From: Trileptium ribeirensis
Taxonomy: Eukaryota > Nematoda > Enoplea > Enoplida > Thoracostomopsidae
Direction: 5' to 3'
NCBI GenBank assembly: GCA_030248225.1
Contig: JASANE010021007.1
Span: 1-13,140, forward strand
DNA length: 13,140 nt
In this document: positions 1-7,845 of the stretch, in pieces
Numbering within the stretch: position 1 is the first letter of the stretch
Layout of the letters: every line of letters begins with the position of its first letter
The notes under the pieces: generated by a model
What the model saw: only the letters and a program-made list of their open reading frames with translations
Database searches by the model: none
Told to the model about the DNA's origin: nothing
Position numbers and translations under genes: made by a program

Positions 1-383
1 GTTACGTTCTTCGTTCAGTTACGTATTGCTAACCGAAAATGTATTAAAAGACACAACCTACAAATATTAAAATAGTAAAATAACTATAATCAGTCGGCAA
101 AATCACAGGTAGAGTAAGAAACTAACTAGAGCCCTTGTTATGTTATAAAAACTGCTATACATTAATCCTGTCACATTATAGATACAAAGACAAACATAAA
201 TTAGATTGGACCGCCGGTTTCGCACCTTTAACCCATACAAAACCAAAACTAGCCTTAGCTACAACTTATCTGCAGCAAAATATCATTATGGGTTATCCTA
301 CTTTTCTGGCTGTGGATTTAATATAAAAATTGTTATTTTCAAGAATTTAGTGCATTATTTGGGAATATAGAAATTAAAGTTTT
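1..383. other. AT-rich DNA without a recognisable gene
   Basis: This left-edge stretch precedes the 94-bp satellite. The longest open frame (135-326, plus strand, 63 codons) has no recognisable motif, no homologue I know, and a composition expected of AT-rich non-coding DNA. I see no RNA gene or clear repeat here. A distal exon or UTR of a gene further left cannot be excluded. Confidence 0.5.
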
Positions 384-1478
384 GCACTAATTAGTCTAAT
401 ATTAAAACCATGCTAATCAACGTCCTTTGGGCATATAATATCCATGAATTCATATCGCTAAATGCATATAAAATTTTGCACTAATTAGTCTAATAATAAA
501 ATCATGCTAATCAACGTCCTTTGGGCATATAATATCTATGAATTCATATCGCTAAATGCCTACAAAATTTTGTACAAATTAGTCTAATATTAAAACCATG
601 CTAATCAACGTCCTTTGGTCATATAATATCTATGAATTCATGTCGGTAAATGCATATAAAATTTTGTACTAATCAAAACTCTAATATTGAAACCATGCTA
701 ATTCAGCGTCCTTTGGGCATACAATATCTATGAATTCATATCATTAAATGCATATAAAATTTTGCACTAATTAGTCTAATAATAAAATCATGCTAATCAA
801 CGTCCTTTGGGCATATAATATCTATGAATTCATATCGCTAAATGCCTACAAAATTTTGTACAAATTAGTCTAATATTAAAACCATGCTAATCAACGTCCT
901 TTGGTCATATAATATCTATGAATTCATGTCGGTAAATGCATATAAAATTTTGTACTAATTAGTCTAATATTGAAACCATGCTAATCAGCGTCCTTTGGGC
1001 ATACAATATCTATGAATTCATATCATTAAATGCATATAAAATTTTGCACTAATTAGTCTAATAACAAAACCATGCTAATCAACGTCCTTTGGGCATATAA
1101 TATCTATGAATTCATATCGCTAAATGCCTACAAAATTTTGTACAAATTAGTCTAATATTAAAACCATGCTAATCAACGTCCTCTTGCTCATATAATATCA
1201 CTAAATTCATGTCGGTAAATGCATATAAAATTTTGTACTAATTAGTCTAATATTGAAACCATGCTAATCAGCGTCCTTTGGGCATACAATATCTATGAAT
1301 TCATATCATTAAATGCATATAAAATTTTGCACTAATTAGTCTAATAACAAAACCATGCTAATCAACGTCCTTTGGGCATATAATATCTATGAATTCATAT
1401 CGTTAAATGCATACAAAATTTTGTACAAATTAGTCTAATGTTAAAACCATGCTAATCAACATCCTTTGGGCATATAAT
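384..1478. repeat. 94-bp EcoRI satellite, about 12 copies, trimeric higher-order repeat
   Basis: Units begin at 384, 478, 572, 666, 764, 858, 952, 1046, 1140, 1235, 1329 and 1423, so the period is 94 bp apart from small indels (98 bp at 666, 95 bp at 1140). Nearly every unit holds the 12-bp palindrome TATGAATTCATA, which includes an EcoRI site. From 478 the monomers cycle A-B-C. A starts GCACTAATTAG, B starts GTACAAATTAG and carries TTGGTCATAT, and C has ATTGAAACC and GGGCATACAAT. The A units at 478 and 764 are identical by eye, as are the B units at 572 and 858, while A, B and C differ at many sites. The true repeating block is therefore 282 bp. The B unit at 1140 is locally scrambled (CCTCTTGCTC) and has lost its EcoRI site. 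Ninety-four is not a multiple of 3 and no frame stays open, so the array is non-coding. Confidence 0.95.
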
Positions 1479-1760
1479 GCATCATTTACGGTAGGATGCG
1501 TACGCCAGGGCCAAATTATGTCACACGTCCAAACACAAATAGTTCGGGTGAACTATAGCTTAGCTGGACTACTATGGTACATTTTTATAGCTTAGCTAAT
1601 CTTAATGTGACAAACAGGGAGCTTAGCTAGGCTCTACGTGACAAACGGAAGCGTCCGGCTGAACTGTCAATGGAGAAATTTTATTTAGTATTGTGCTTTG
1701 TGTAATAGGATTTTGTTCTATAGTATTTTCACACTAATTCTAAGTTATATATTTGTTTTT
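1479..1760. other. Unrelated segment interrupting the 94-bp array
   Basis: The last 94-bp unit stops inside GGGCATATAAT (ending 1478). A 20-bp stretch of the same repeat, GCTAAATGCATATAAAATTT, reappears at 1761-1780, so the 282 bp between look inserted, with about 17 bp of the unit lost. The segment is more GC-rich at its left end (GGATGCGTACGCCAGGG) and contains a three-copy 31-bp repeat. I found no convincing terminal inverted repeats or target duplication. It could instead be an array edge with a chance or dispersed fragment beyond it. Confidence 0.4.
1558..1650. repeat. 31-bp tandem repeat, three diverged copies
   Basis: AGCTTAGCT recurs at exactly 31-bp steps (1558, 1589, 1620). The second and third units also share GTGACAAAC at the same internal position (1607 and 1638). 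The first unit keeps only the AGCTTAGCT start. The array lies inside the segment that interrupts the 94-bp satellite. Confidence 0.7.
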
Positions 1761-1780
1761 GCTAAATGCATATAAAATTT
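1761..1780. repeat. Detached fragment of the 94-bp satellite
   Basis: GCTAAATGCATATAAAATTT matches the junction region of the 94-bp monomer, 282 bp beyond the last full unit. A 20-bp exact match so close to the array is unlikely by chance, although both are AT-rich. Confidence 0.55.
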
Positions 1781-2730
1781 CATCCTTAATTCATTGGCTC
1801 GTACTTAACAATAACTCTGTAAAAGTTTTACCACATCTACAGATCAACTTGACAAATTACTATACTTTTCATATCTATATCGACATCAAAGTTCACATAT
1901 TATAATGAAAGTATCATTCCATACAATCGTCGTAAAATTTAAAACGGCAACATGATTTTAGAGCTAAGGTTCGTACACTAGACGGATCATGTCAAGTTTT
2001 TCCGGCTCGAATAATCGTACAACATTTTGTCTGACTACGCTAAATGCTAAGCTTAAGCCTATAAATCCAAGCCTAAGTGTAAGCCAAAGTCCAAGTCTGG
2101 GTAACATTCGTAATACTGTTCTCGTTTTTGAATCGTATAGCTAACAGAATAAATCCGTTGACGGAAAGATTTAGTGAGATAGAATAACATCTAAAACAAT
2201 TACATACAATATGGCACTAATGTGAGTGAAGATTTAATTTAGTTAATATGACCTTAAATGCACCCTATACTTCATAGAAATGTTATCGAGACAAACACTG
2301 TTGGCGAAAAGCTTCCAGCTGATATTCGCTAATGAGATTTTACAGCTACTATTATAGAAAATACAGTGAAGTTATTTAGTTAACCTAATTACTTTTAACA
2401 ATTATCGAACCTGTCTGTATTCTATTAAACTTTTAGCTATGATATTGCCGTTATAACAATCGCCATATATACAAATAAACGCCTTAATGAGACTGGGCAA
2501 AAATGCTATTCTGCTAACGATCATTTGATTATTGGGGTCGCCCCAAGGAAACGCTTTGATCGAAAATTATGATTTCGGTTGTTTAGAAAATTAAATTAAA
2601 ACCCCGTGACAACCACACAGCAGGGAGGTAGTTAAAAGCTATCAGTAAAAGAGTAAGAGTTGAATTTTCATATTTTATAACCACACTTTTGTAATAATTA
2701 ATAACTGGCTGCAAATTGTGCAATTATTTT
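1781..2730. other. Unique AT-rich DNA, no gene recognised
   Basis: No exon-like frame, RNA gene or clear transposon is visible. It contains one degenerate telomere-like hexamer block (2049-2098, listed separately) and a small perfect hairpin, TTGGGG-TCG-CCCCAA (2532-2546). A 51-codon open frame from 1989 to 2144 runs through the hexamer block, and I attribute it to that repeat, not to coding. Confidence 0.5.
2049..2098. repeat. Degenerate telomere-like hexamer block
   Basis: The stretch parses as AAGCTT AAGCCT (8-bp spacer) AAGCCT AAGTGT AAGCCA AAGTCC AAGTCT. AAGCCT is a rotation of the reverse complement of TTAGGC, the nematode telomere repeat. Two hexamers are perfect and five have one or two changes, so this looks like an old interstitial telomeric tract or a related hexamer satellite. 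Confidence 0.5.
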
Positions 2731-2882
2731 CTGCTAACCTATTATTTAGTGGTTTAAAAGCAAGTTTTTGCTATGTAAATACATATTCGCACATATCTGC
2801 ATATTGTTTAATTTTTTCCTGTTAACCTATAGTGATTTAAAACAAGTTTATACTATGCAAATATGTATTTGCGCATATTTGC
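2731..2882. repeat. Diverged 88-bp tandem duplication
   Basis: CTGCTAACCTATTATTTAGTG from 2731 is echoed by CTGTTAACCTATAGTG from 2819. Both are followed by a TTTAAAA(G)CAAGTTT segment and then by CTATG(T/C)AAATA and CATAT(C/T)TGC elements in the same order. The offset is 88 bp. The copies differ at many bases, so the duplication is old. Open frames over it on the plus strand are not credible genes. Confidence 0.7.
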
Positions 2883-2883
2883 T

Positions 2884-3193
2884 TGTTAGACCTAACAACA
2901 GTAAATGCAGTAACAATTATTGCAAGAATATATATTGCTGTCGCGTAGGCTTATCTAACAGCTGTGTGTTACATTGTTTTCGATTTGTCGTACTGTCCAT
3001 CATTACTCAGAAAGGATGTCATATATCCTGCTCCAAAATTGTTATTACCCAACAATATCGACCCACATACTAAAATAGAACCATTTTTAGTGTCGGTCTT
3101 TTGGTCTTGGAAACGTTCTTCAAAACTGGCGACCAGCCTGTGGTGTAAAAATATCGATAAATTCAACTGAGCCAAACAATTCACAGAATATTT
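2884..3193. other. Intergenic DNA, nothing recognised
   Basis: Several short frames on both strands cross this interval, but none has a familiar motif, and the longest run on into the neighbouring duplications. No RNA gene is visible. Confidence 0.45.
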
Positions 3194-3430
3194 TATCACC
3201 GCATATATGAAATATTCTAAGACACACAGGTGTTGAGTGGATTGTGGGTTAGATATTGTGGTAGTGTAATTAAGATGCGTCATACATACATTTACATTAA
3301 GATTATATGGTATCACCGCATATATGAAATATTCTAAGAATAGGACACAAAGATGTTGAGTGGATTGTGGGTTGGATATTGTGGTAGGATAATTAAGATG
3401 CGTCATACATACATTTACATTAAGATTATA
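3194..3430. repeat. Recent 117-bp tandem duplication, two copies
   Basis: Copy 1 (3194-3310) and copy 2 (3311-3430) both start TATCACCGCATATATGAAAT and both end CATACATTTACATTAAGATT. They differ by a few substitutions and a short insertion in copy 2 (AATAGG after ATTCTAAG). The minus-strand frame across it reads the same peptide twice, which is a by-product of the duplication. Confidence 0.9.
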
Positions 3431-3444
3431 ATGTTTAGTTTCAA

Positions 3445-3515
3445 GTTCTTATAGCGCAGTAATCATGATATTTGGTTCATGAACATATATTTTTTGTTCG
3501 AATCCAACTTTCGAC
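3445..3515 (+). pseudogene. Degenerate tRNA-Met(CAT)-like sequence
   Basis: ATAGCGCAGTA at 3451-3461 matches the A-box and D-arm start of eukaryotic elongator tRNA-Met. GTTCGAATCC at 3496-3505 is a near-perfect B-box and T-loop. Counting from 3445 with standard tRNA numbering, CAT falls exactly at positions 34-36 (3478-3480). The total length of about 71 nt is right for a tRNA. The fold is broken: the 3' side of the D-stem does not pair, the anticodon and T stems each carry mismatches, and only about four of seven acceptor pairs form. A run of six T inside the variable-arm region would stop RNA polymerase III. It is therefore a decayed tRNA or the head of an old tRNA-derived SINE, or less likely a coincidence. 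A true tRNA is ruled out. Confidence 0.35.
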
Positions 3516-4570
3516 CGATTTTTTTAATCTTAAATCAATTAGTGTCCAATTTTAATACATTTTGGACTACAACAATATTAAACTGCTGTGAAATACTTGT
3601 TTTTTGAAAATACCGATCATCCTCGATCGAAGTTCACTTTTCGACATCTAATCTTGTTTGAGACGGATTCACAATATAGCGCCGCTGCTGTTTGTTCGTT
3701 TTTACTTCTTAAGCTGAAATTTTTTATATTAGCTTAAAATAATTGCATATATAATTCGTTACTGTCCACGGTCAGTCGGTTCACGACGTAGATGGTCTGT
3801 GGGATAGGACAGTGTTTTGAATGGAAATTTTAGAAGCTGATAATTTTCTCCAGTTTTGCTAAATTTTGCCAATTAACCACAATTTTTGCCAATTTATACC
3901 AATTTTCCCATTTTTTCTAGTTTTTTCAAAATTTCCGCTCACTTTGAGTGAGGATGGACGGCGGAATTGCGATGCTGCGTCAGGAGATGGGAAAATTTGT
4001 TCTAGGGAATTAGGTCTGATAGTTATGTGGCGTTCACGTTATAATGCCCATACGTATGGAACCTATGTACAGCACACAGTGTCAGGCACACTGTCGACAA
4101 CAGGATGTGTTAGACACCCCCATGTGGTTTATATATTTTGTCAAAGGTAGCTAGCTAGGGTATTGTCACTTCTCGGCACTGTAGAGCACTCCGTGTCTTG
4201 TTGCAGTTTTATTGACAGTGTGGGGCATTATTTCATCAACGTTCATATGCCCTTGATACAAATATGGAGAATTTAAAGAAAACTACACAGTACAGTTGAC
4301 TAATAAACCGCGTTAGCTACAGATGGTGTTTGTTACAGTTAATTCGCGCCAAATTGGTAGCTAAGGATGTGTACAATACTATAAGGAAAAAATATAATAG
4401 CTAAGGGTGTGTCATACACCTTCGGCAATGGATTTACAGTGTGGGTGTCGCCATGACTGTCTATACGGTAGAGTCGCGACTACAGGATGACAAAAGTCGG
4501 GGGACATTATAACGTGAACACCGCATTAGGAGGTACACCTACACCCATTCGGGTACCTGCATATGATAAG
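3516..4570. other. Unique DNA with short inverted repeats, no gene
   Basis: The region contains a loose 20-bp repeat of the form TTTTGCCAATT (about 3855-3907), the palindrome CCATACGTATGG near 4048, a stem-loop ACAGTGT-CAGGC-ACACTGT near 4077, and the motif TAGCTAAGG(A/G)TGTGT twice around 4360-4412. The open frame 3866-4150 lacks an ATG start (it opens on TTG) and has no recognisable domain. I see no exon structure. Confidence 0.45.
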
Positions 4571-5358
4571 TGTATTGTTGTAGGATTTTGCTCACGGTGG
4601 GGTATGTATATTGTTATCGCATTTTGCTCACGCTGTCTGACTGAGGTATGTATATTTACTATCCCATTTTGCTCACGCTCGCTGAGTGAGGCATGTATAT
4701 TGCTATCACATTTTGCTCACGCTCTCTGAGTGGGGTATATATATTGCTATCGCATTTTACTCATACTCGACGACTGAGGTATGTATATTGCTATCCGAAT
4801 TTTCTCACGTTCGCTGACTGAGGTATGTATATTGCTATGACATTTTGCTCCCGCTCGCTGACTGAGGCATGTATATTGCTATCGCATTTTGCTCACGCTC
4901 GCTTATGTATATTGCTATCCGATTTTGCTCACGTTCGCTGACTGAGCTATGTATACTTACGATCGCATTTTGCTCACGCTCGCTGACTGAGGTATGTATA
5001 TTGCTATCGCATTTTGCTCACGCTCGCTGACTGAGGTATGTATATTGCTATCGCATTTTGCTCACGCTCGCTGGCTGAGGTATGTACATTGCTATCGCAT
5101 TTTGCTCACGCTCGCTGACTGAGGTATGTACATTGCTATCGCATTTTGCTCACGCTCGCTGACTGAGGTATGTATATTGCTATCGCATTTTGCTCACGCT
5201 CGCTGGCTGAGGTATGTACATTGCTATCGCATTTTGCTCACGCTCGCTGACTGAGGTATGTACATTGCTATCGCATTTTGCTCACGCTCGCTGACTGAGG
5301 TATGTATATTGCTATCGCATTTTGCTCACGCTCGCTGACTACGGTATGAATATTGCTA
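4571..5358. repeat. 44-bp minisatellite, about 18 copies
   Basis: The consensus is TATGTATATTGCTATCGCA followed by TTTTGCTCACGCTCGCTGA and CTGAGG. Units step by exactly 44 bp from about 4967 to 5319. The left end (4571-4920) is more diverged, and the unit near 4886 is short by about 8 bp. In 5035-5298 the variants TATATT...GGCTG, TACATT...GACTG, TACATT...GACTG occur in that order twice, which is a 132-bp trimeric higher-order block. Forty-four is not a multiple of 3, so open frames through it are artefacts. It has no spacers and is not a CRISPR array. Confidence 0.95.
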
Positions 5359-5795
5359 GTTTTGATACAACAAATCATATTGTGTCAATAATTGACTTCG
5401 CAGTGGTTTTCCGCGCGAACCGCGGTCTCTTTTCAGAGCTCAGCATAGCAGGTTTTATTATTTAATAATTGCTGTTATTGCCTAGTGAGATGATACTATT
5501 GTTTATAGTGACAAAATTACGAAATAATCAACGAAAGATTGGTAAGATATTTCGTCGGAATTCCATGAATTAGTGGCTAAAATGAAATGAAGATAATAAC
5601 GCTGAAACTATCCTTTATTATACCAGTGGTTAATTTATCGTATCAAAAATTAGATATCTATATATTTTGATACGATGAGTTCGTTCGAACTAAAATATTA
5701 CTACTTAATATGTTCAAATATAAGGGCAAAATTATGATGCTCACTATAATTAGTATACGAATATACTTTATCGTATCAAAATTATAGATTGCTAG
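5356..5795. mobile_element. Possible non-autonomous DNA transposon remnant (MITE-like)
   Basis: TTTTGATAC occurs at 5360 and its reverse complement GTATCAAAA at 5773, forming short inverted ends about 420 bp apart. The octamer ATTGCTAG flanks the segment at 5352-5359 and 5788-5795, as a target duplication might. Inside is a perfect 12-bp inverted repeat (ATCGTATCAAAA at 5637, its complement at 5665) that reuses the same motif. The right inverted end lies 6 bp inside the putative boundary, and there is no coding capacity. The left copy of the octamer is also a variant of the adjoining 44-bp unit, so the resemblance may be fortuitous. Confidence 0.25.
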
Positions 5796-6413
5796 CTCCA
5801 TTAATTTTGTCAAACTATAAAATGAATGGTTTGTGAAGAATATGATGGACAGTGTTAACGCTTCCTCAGGATTGTCTTAACGATGGCGATGGCTATAGCT
5901 AAAAAGATCAGTGACCTAATATTTGTAGATGCTATGCCACTATTTACATAGACTCATCCTGATTTACGGTATATATTAAATCGTGTAAATACAGCAGCTA
6001 TTACATTTGGCTTCGATCATGAGATCGTATCGTCGATCATATCGTTTATCGAAGACATAAATGACGACTTGCGTAAATGAAAATGATAACAACATCACTT
6101 AACCTCATATCGCTTCACTGCTTCACATTGTGATGCCCATATTTAAAGCGGCCATGACCAAAAAATCTGTGAAAAAAAGACGCTGACGATAAATACCAAG
6201 CGTAGAGCTTATATAGCCCGACACTGTGAGTCCAGCCCAAGTCAGACTGATGGACATAAGGTTAATTAGAAAACAGTTTAGCGCAGGATTCGCGGGCCGG
6301 TAGCCCCCCGGATTGGTTTTAGATTTAGTAAAGGTTGATGTAAGGAGCTTAGCTTTCATTAAATTTCCGGTTCATGATCACTATATCGAGCACTACACAA
6401 CTGTTAGGACCTA

Positions 6414-6622
6414 AGTAACCCTGACGGGCGGAAGCAAAATGCAGACTATGCCGTTCTCGTTATACTAAGTCTAAGCCTTAGTCTTAGCTTAAACTAAAAA
6501 ACATTATGTGAGACATACACTAAGCCTAAGCCTAAAAGTCGGGGGCTACCACCGCTCCCCGTACCCCCGCTCTAAGCTGCTCCTTTGTCTAACGTTATAA
6601 CGTACTGCCCCTCAGGGTTGCT
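6414..6622. repeat. Imperfect 16-bp inverted repeat enclosing telomere-like DNA
   Basis: AGTAACCCTGACGGGC at 6414-6429 pairs with GCCCCTCAGGGTTGCT at 6607-6622 (14 of 16 positions). The enclosed 177 bp includes the degenerate hexamer tract. The arms do not extend far in either direction, so this may be a fold-back element remnant or coincidence. Confidence 0.35.
6467..6533. repeat. Degenerate interstitial telomere-like repeat
   Basis: AAGTCT AAGCCT TAGTCT TAGCTT AAACTA runs from 6467 to 6496. After a gap, two perfect AAGCCT hexamers follow at 6522-6533, reading TAAGCCTAAGCCTAA at the junction. This is the complement of the nematode telomere unit TTAGGC. The tract is short and decayed, unlike a functional telomere. 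Confidence 0.5.
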
Positions 6623-7765
6623 ATTTTTAGAATAGGAGTCTATGCTTGCCTTGGGCTGTTTGTCATGTTCTGTTGTGTGTTGGCGGGATTGTCTTTATTG
6701 TATGTGAGGGGAATGAAAAGTGGACGACCGTTTTCGAGAATTATTGTTGATGAAGAATGGTGGGATTTCGCGTAGGGAAAGGCAAACTATTCAGTGTTCC
6801 CGAAGCAATGAGCAACTACTTCAAGAGTAAACGTCTAAAGCTGGTTTGGTTATGCTGCTTGGATTCGTCCAAGCGGATTTCTTTACATTGCAGCTTTTTA
6901 TGAAGACTATGACACCGCATTTTTGTTATTGCGTCCTATATCTATTTCATACTTTCGAATCTCGTTATAAAATAAATAAGCGCTTCATTGACATCAAACT
7001 GGTGTGGCACATATTACTACAAACACCTTTTTTTCGCTCGAAAAGTGTAAGTGGAAGAACAGTGGCAAACCGCCTTCCTCTTATTGCGTCCTATATCATA
7101 ATATTTCTTAGTTTCGCATTTTGTTATAAAAGCATAAATAAGCCCTATATGTACCGAAAATATTAATTTAAATTTAGCTGTCTTGCACGTATGACATTTG
7201 TTTACCTTAGTTTACAAAATGAAAGACTCGGTGTGTCCTTATGTGCATAAAACGTCGCATGACTGAATAAAATATTTCTATCGGCGGGTCTCATTGTCGT
7301 GGACTTTTTGAAACTTGAAGTTGCTGATTGTATCAAGCGCGGTTTTGATATAGCAGGGCGGCTTACATATTTCAGATACTCCAAATAATTATTTTCAATC
7401 TGTGGAATTACATATTGCGTAGTAAACTATGTCGTGTCTGAAGAAGTTAATAACATGGTTCAACACAGGACACTTGAAAATTCGCTGGTGTTTTGGTCGA
7501 TATCGCCTTTAGAGCCGGATATTGCTTATAAGGTTTAGAAAAAGAACAGTTAGTACGTGCGGTTCCATTTAGGGGTTTTTAGGCTTTGTGCAATGCTCGT
7601 GTCAGGACCTTAGCTTAAGCTAAGGCTCAAACTTGGCCTTTAGTATATATACGTAAAGCGGAACATGGTGCATTTCAGTTCAATAGCTTAAGTAGTTGAA
7701 GACTTTTCAAATAATCAAAACTGAATTTTGTAGCTTACAGCAAACGAAAAGCAACTGCAGCGATG

Positions 7766-7771
7766 TTTATT
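7766..7771 (-). promoter_or_regulatory. Candidate poly(A) signal AATAAA of the GPCR gene
   Basis: TTTATT on the plus strand reads AATAAA on the minus strand, about 75 nt past the receptor stop codon. Position and spacing suit a nematode 3' UTR, but AATAAA is frequent in DNA this AT-rich, so the assignment is tentative. Confidence 0.4.
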
Positions 7772-7845
7772 AAAGAACGGCCTTGTCTGTATGCTAGACG
7801 TTGTGGGGAATTTTTTTAAAAATAGATTCCTGGTTTTACTATTAA

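Larger units (their letters stand above)
5796..7765. other. Mostly unique DNA with unrecognised short ORFs and telomere-like blocks
   Basis: No gene is recognised. A 42-codon open stretch at 5952-6080 (plus) has protein-like composition and is bounded by TTTACATAG and by GC|GTAAAT, which could be splice sites. It follows an in-frame TAG and matches no family I know. An ATG-initiated minus-strand frame at 6123-6359 (78 codons) is hydrophobic in its second half, also unrecognised. About 60 bp containing TTATTGCGTCCTATATC is repeated at 6926 and 7081. Frames at 6846-7166 (plus) and 7202-7384 (minus) look like chance. A perfect 18-bp palindrome CCTTAGCTTAAGCTAAGG lies at 7608-7625. Confidence 0.45.

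Noticed and set aside
135..326. 63-codon plus-strand open frame
   Set aside because: No known motif, no splice context, and a length easily reached by chance.
1989..2144. 51-codon ATG-initiated frame
   Set aside because: It runs through the degenerate AAGCCT hexamers, and its Ser/Pro/Lys-rich middle is a translation of that repeat.
2768..3170. Two overlapping plus-strand frames (101 and 68 codons)
   Set aside because: They cross the diverged 88-bp duplication and have no recognisable domain. The first opens on TTG, which metazoa do not normally use.
2969..3406. 145-codon minus-strand frame with an internal peptide repeat
   Set aside because: The peptide repeat is the translation of the 117-bp DNA duplication. 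There is no domain or splice structure.
3866..4150. 94-codon frame resembling a secreted protein (hydrophobic start, several Cys)
   Set aside because: It starts on TTG, and the hydrophobic stretch comes from T-rich repeats. There is no family match I can name.
4487..4729. 80-codon frame with repeated FCSR motifs
   Set aside because: It is a translation of the first copies of the 44-bp minisatellite, whose length does not preserve frame.
4571..5358. CRISPR-like regular repeat
   Set aside because: Units are directly adjacent with no unique spacers, and the surroundings are eukaryotic.
6123..6359. 78-codon minus-strand ATG frame with a hydrophobic half
   Set aside because: It has a true ATG and membrane-like stretches, but no recognisable family. 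It overlaps inverted-repeat DNA, and a TTTTTTTCACAG inside could equally be an acceptor. Not enough to call a gene.
6717..6830. Short frame reading REL-LLMKNGG-like peptide
   Set aside because: It is preceded and followed by stops within about 110 bp, lacks a convincing acceptor, and I know no homologue.
7202..7388. Overlapping open frames on both strands (60 codons minus, 41 codons plus), with a possible donor AAG|GTAAAC on the minus strand
   Set aside because: Neither frame has a recognisable motif or matching acceptor. They lie downstream of the receptor stop and its candidate poly(A) signal.
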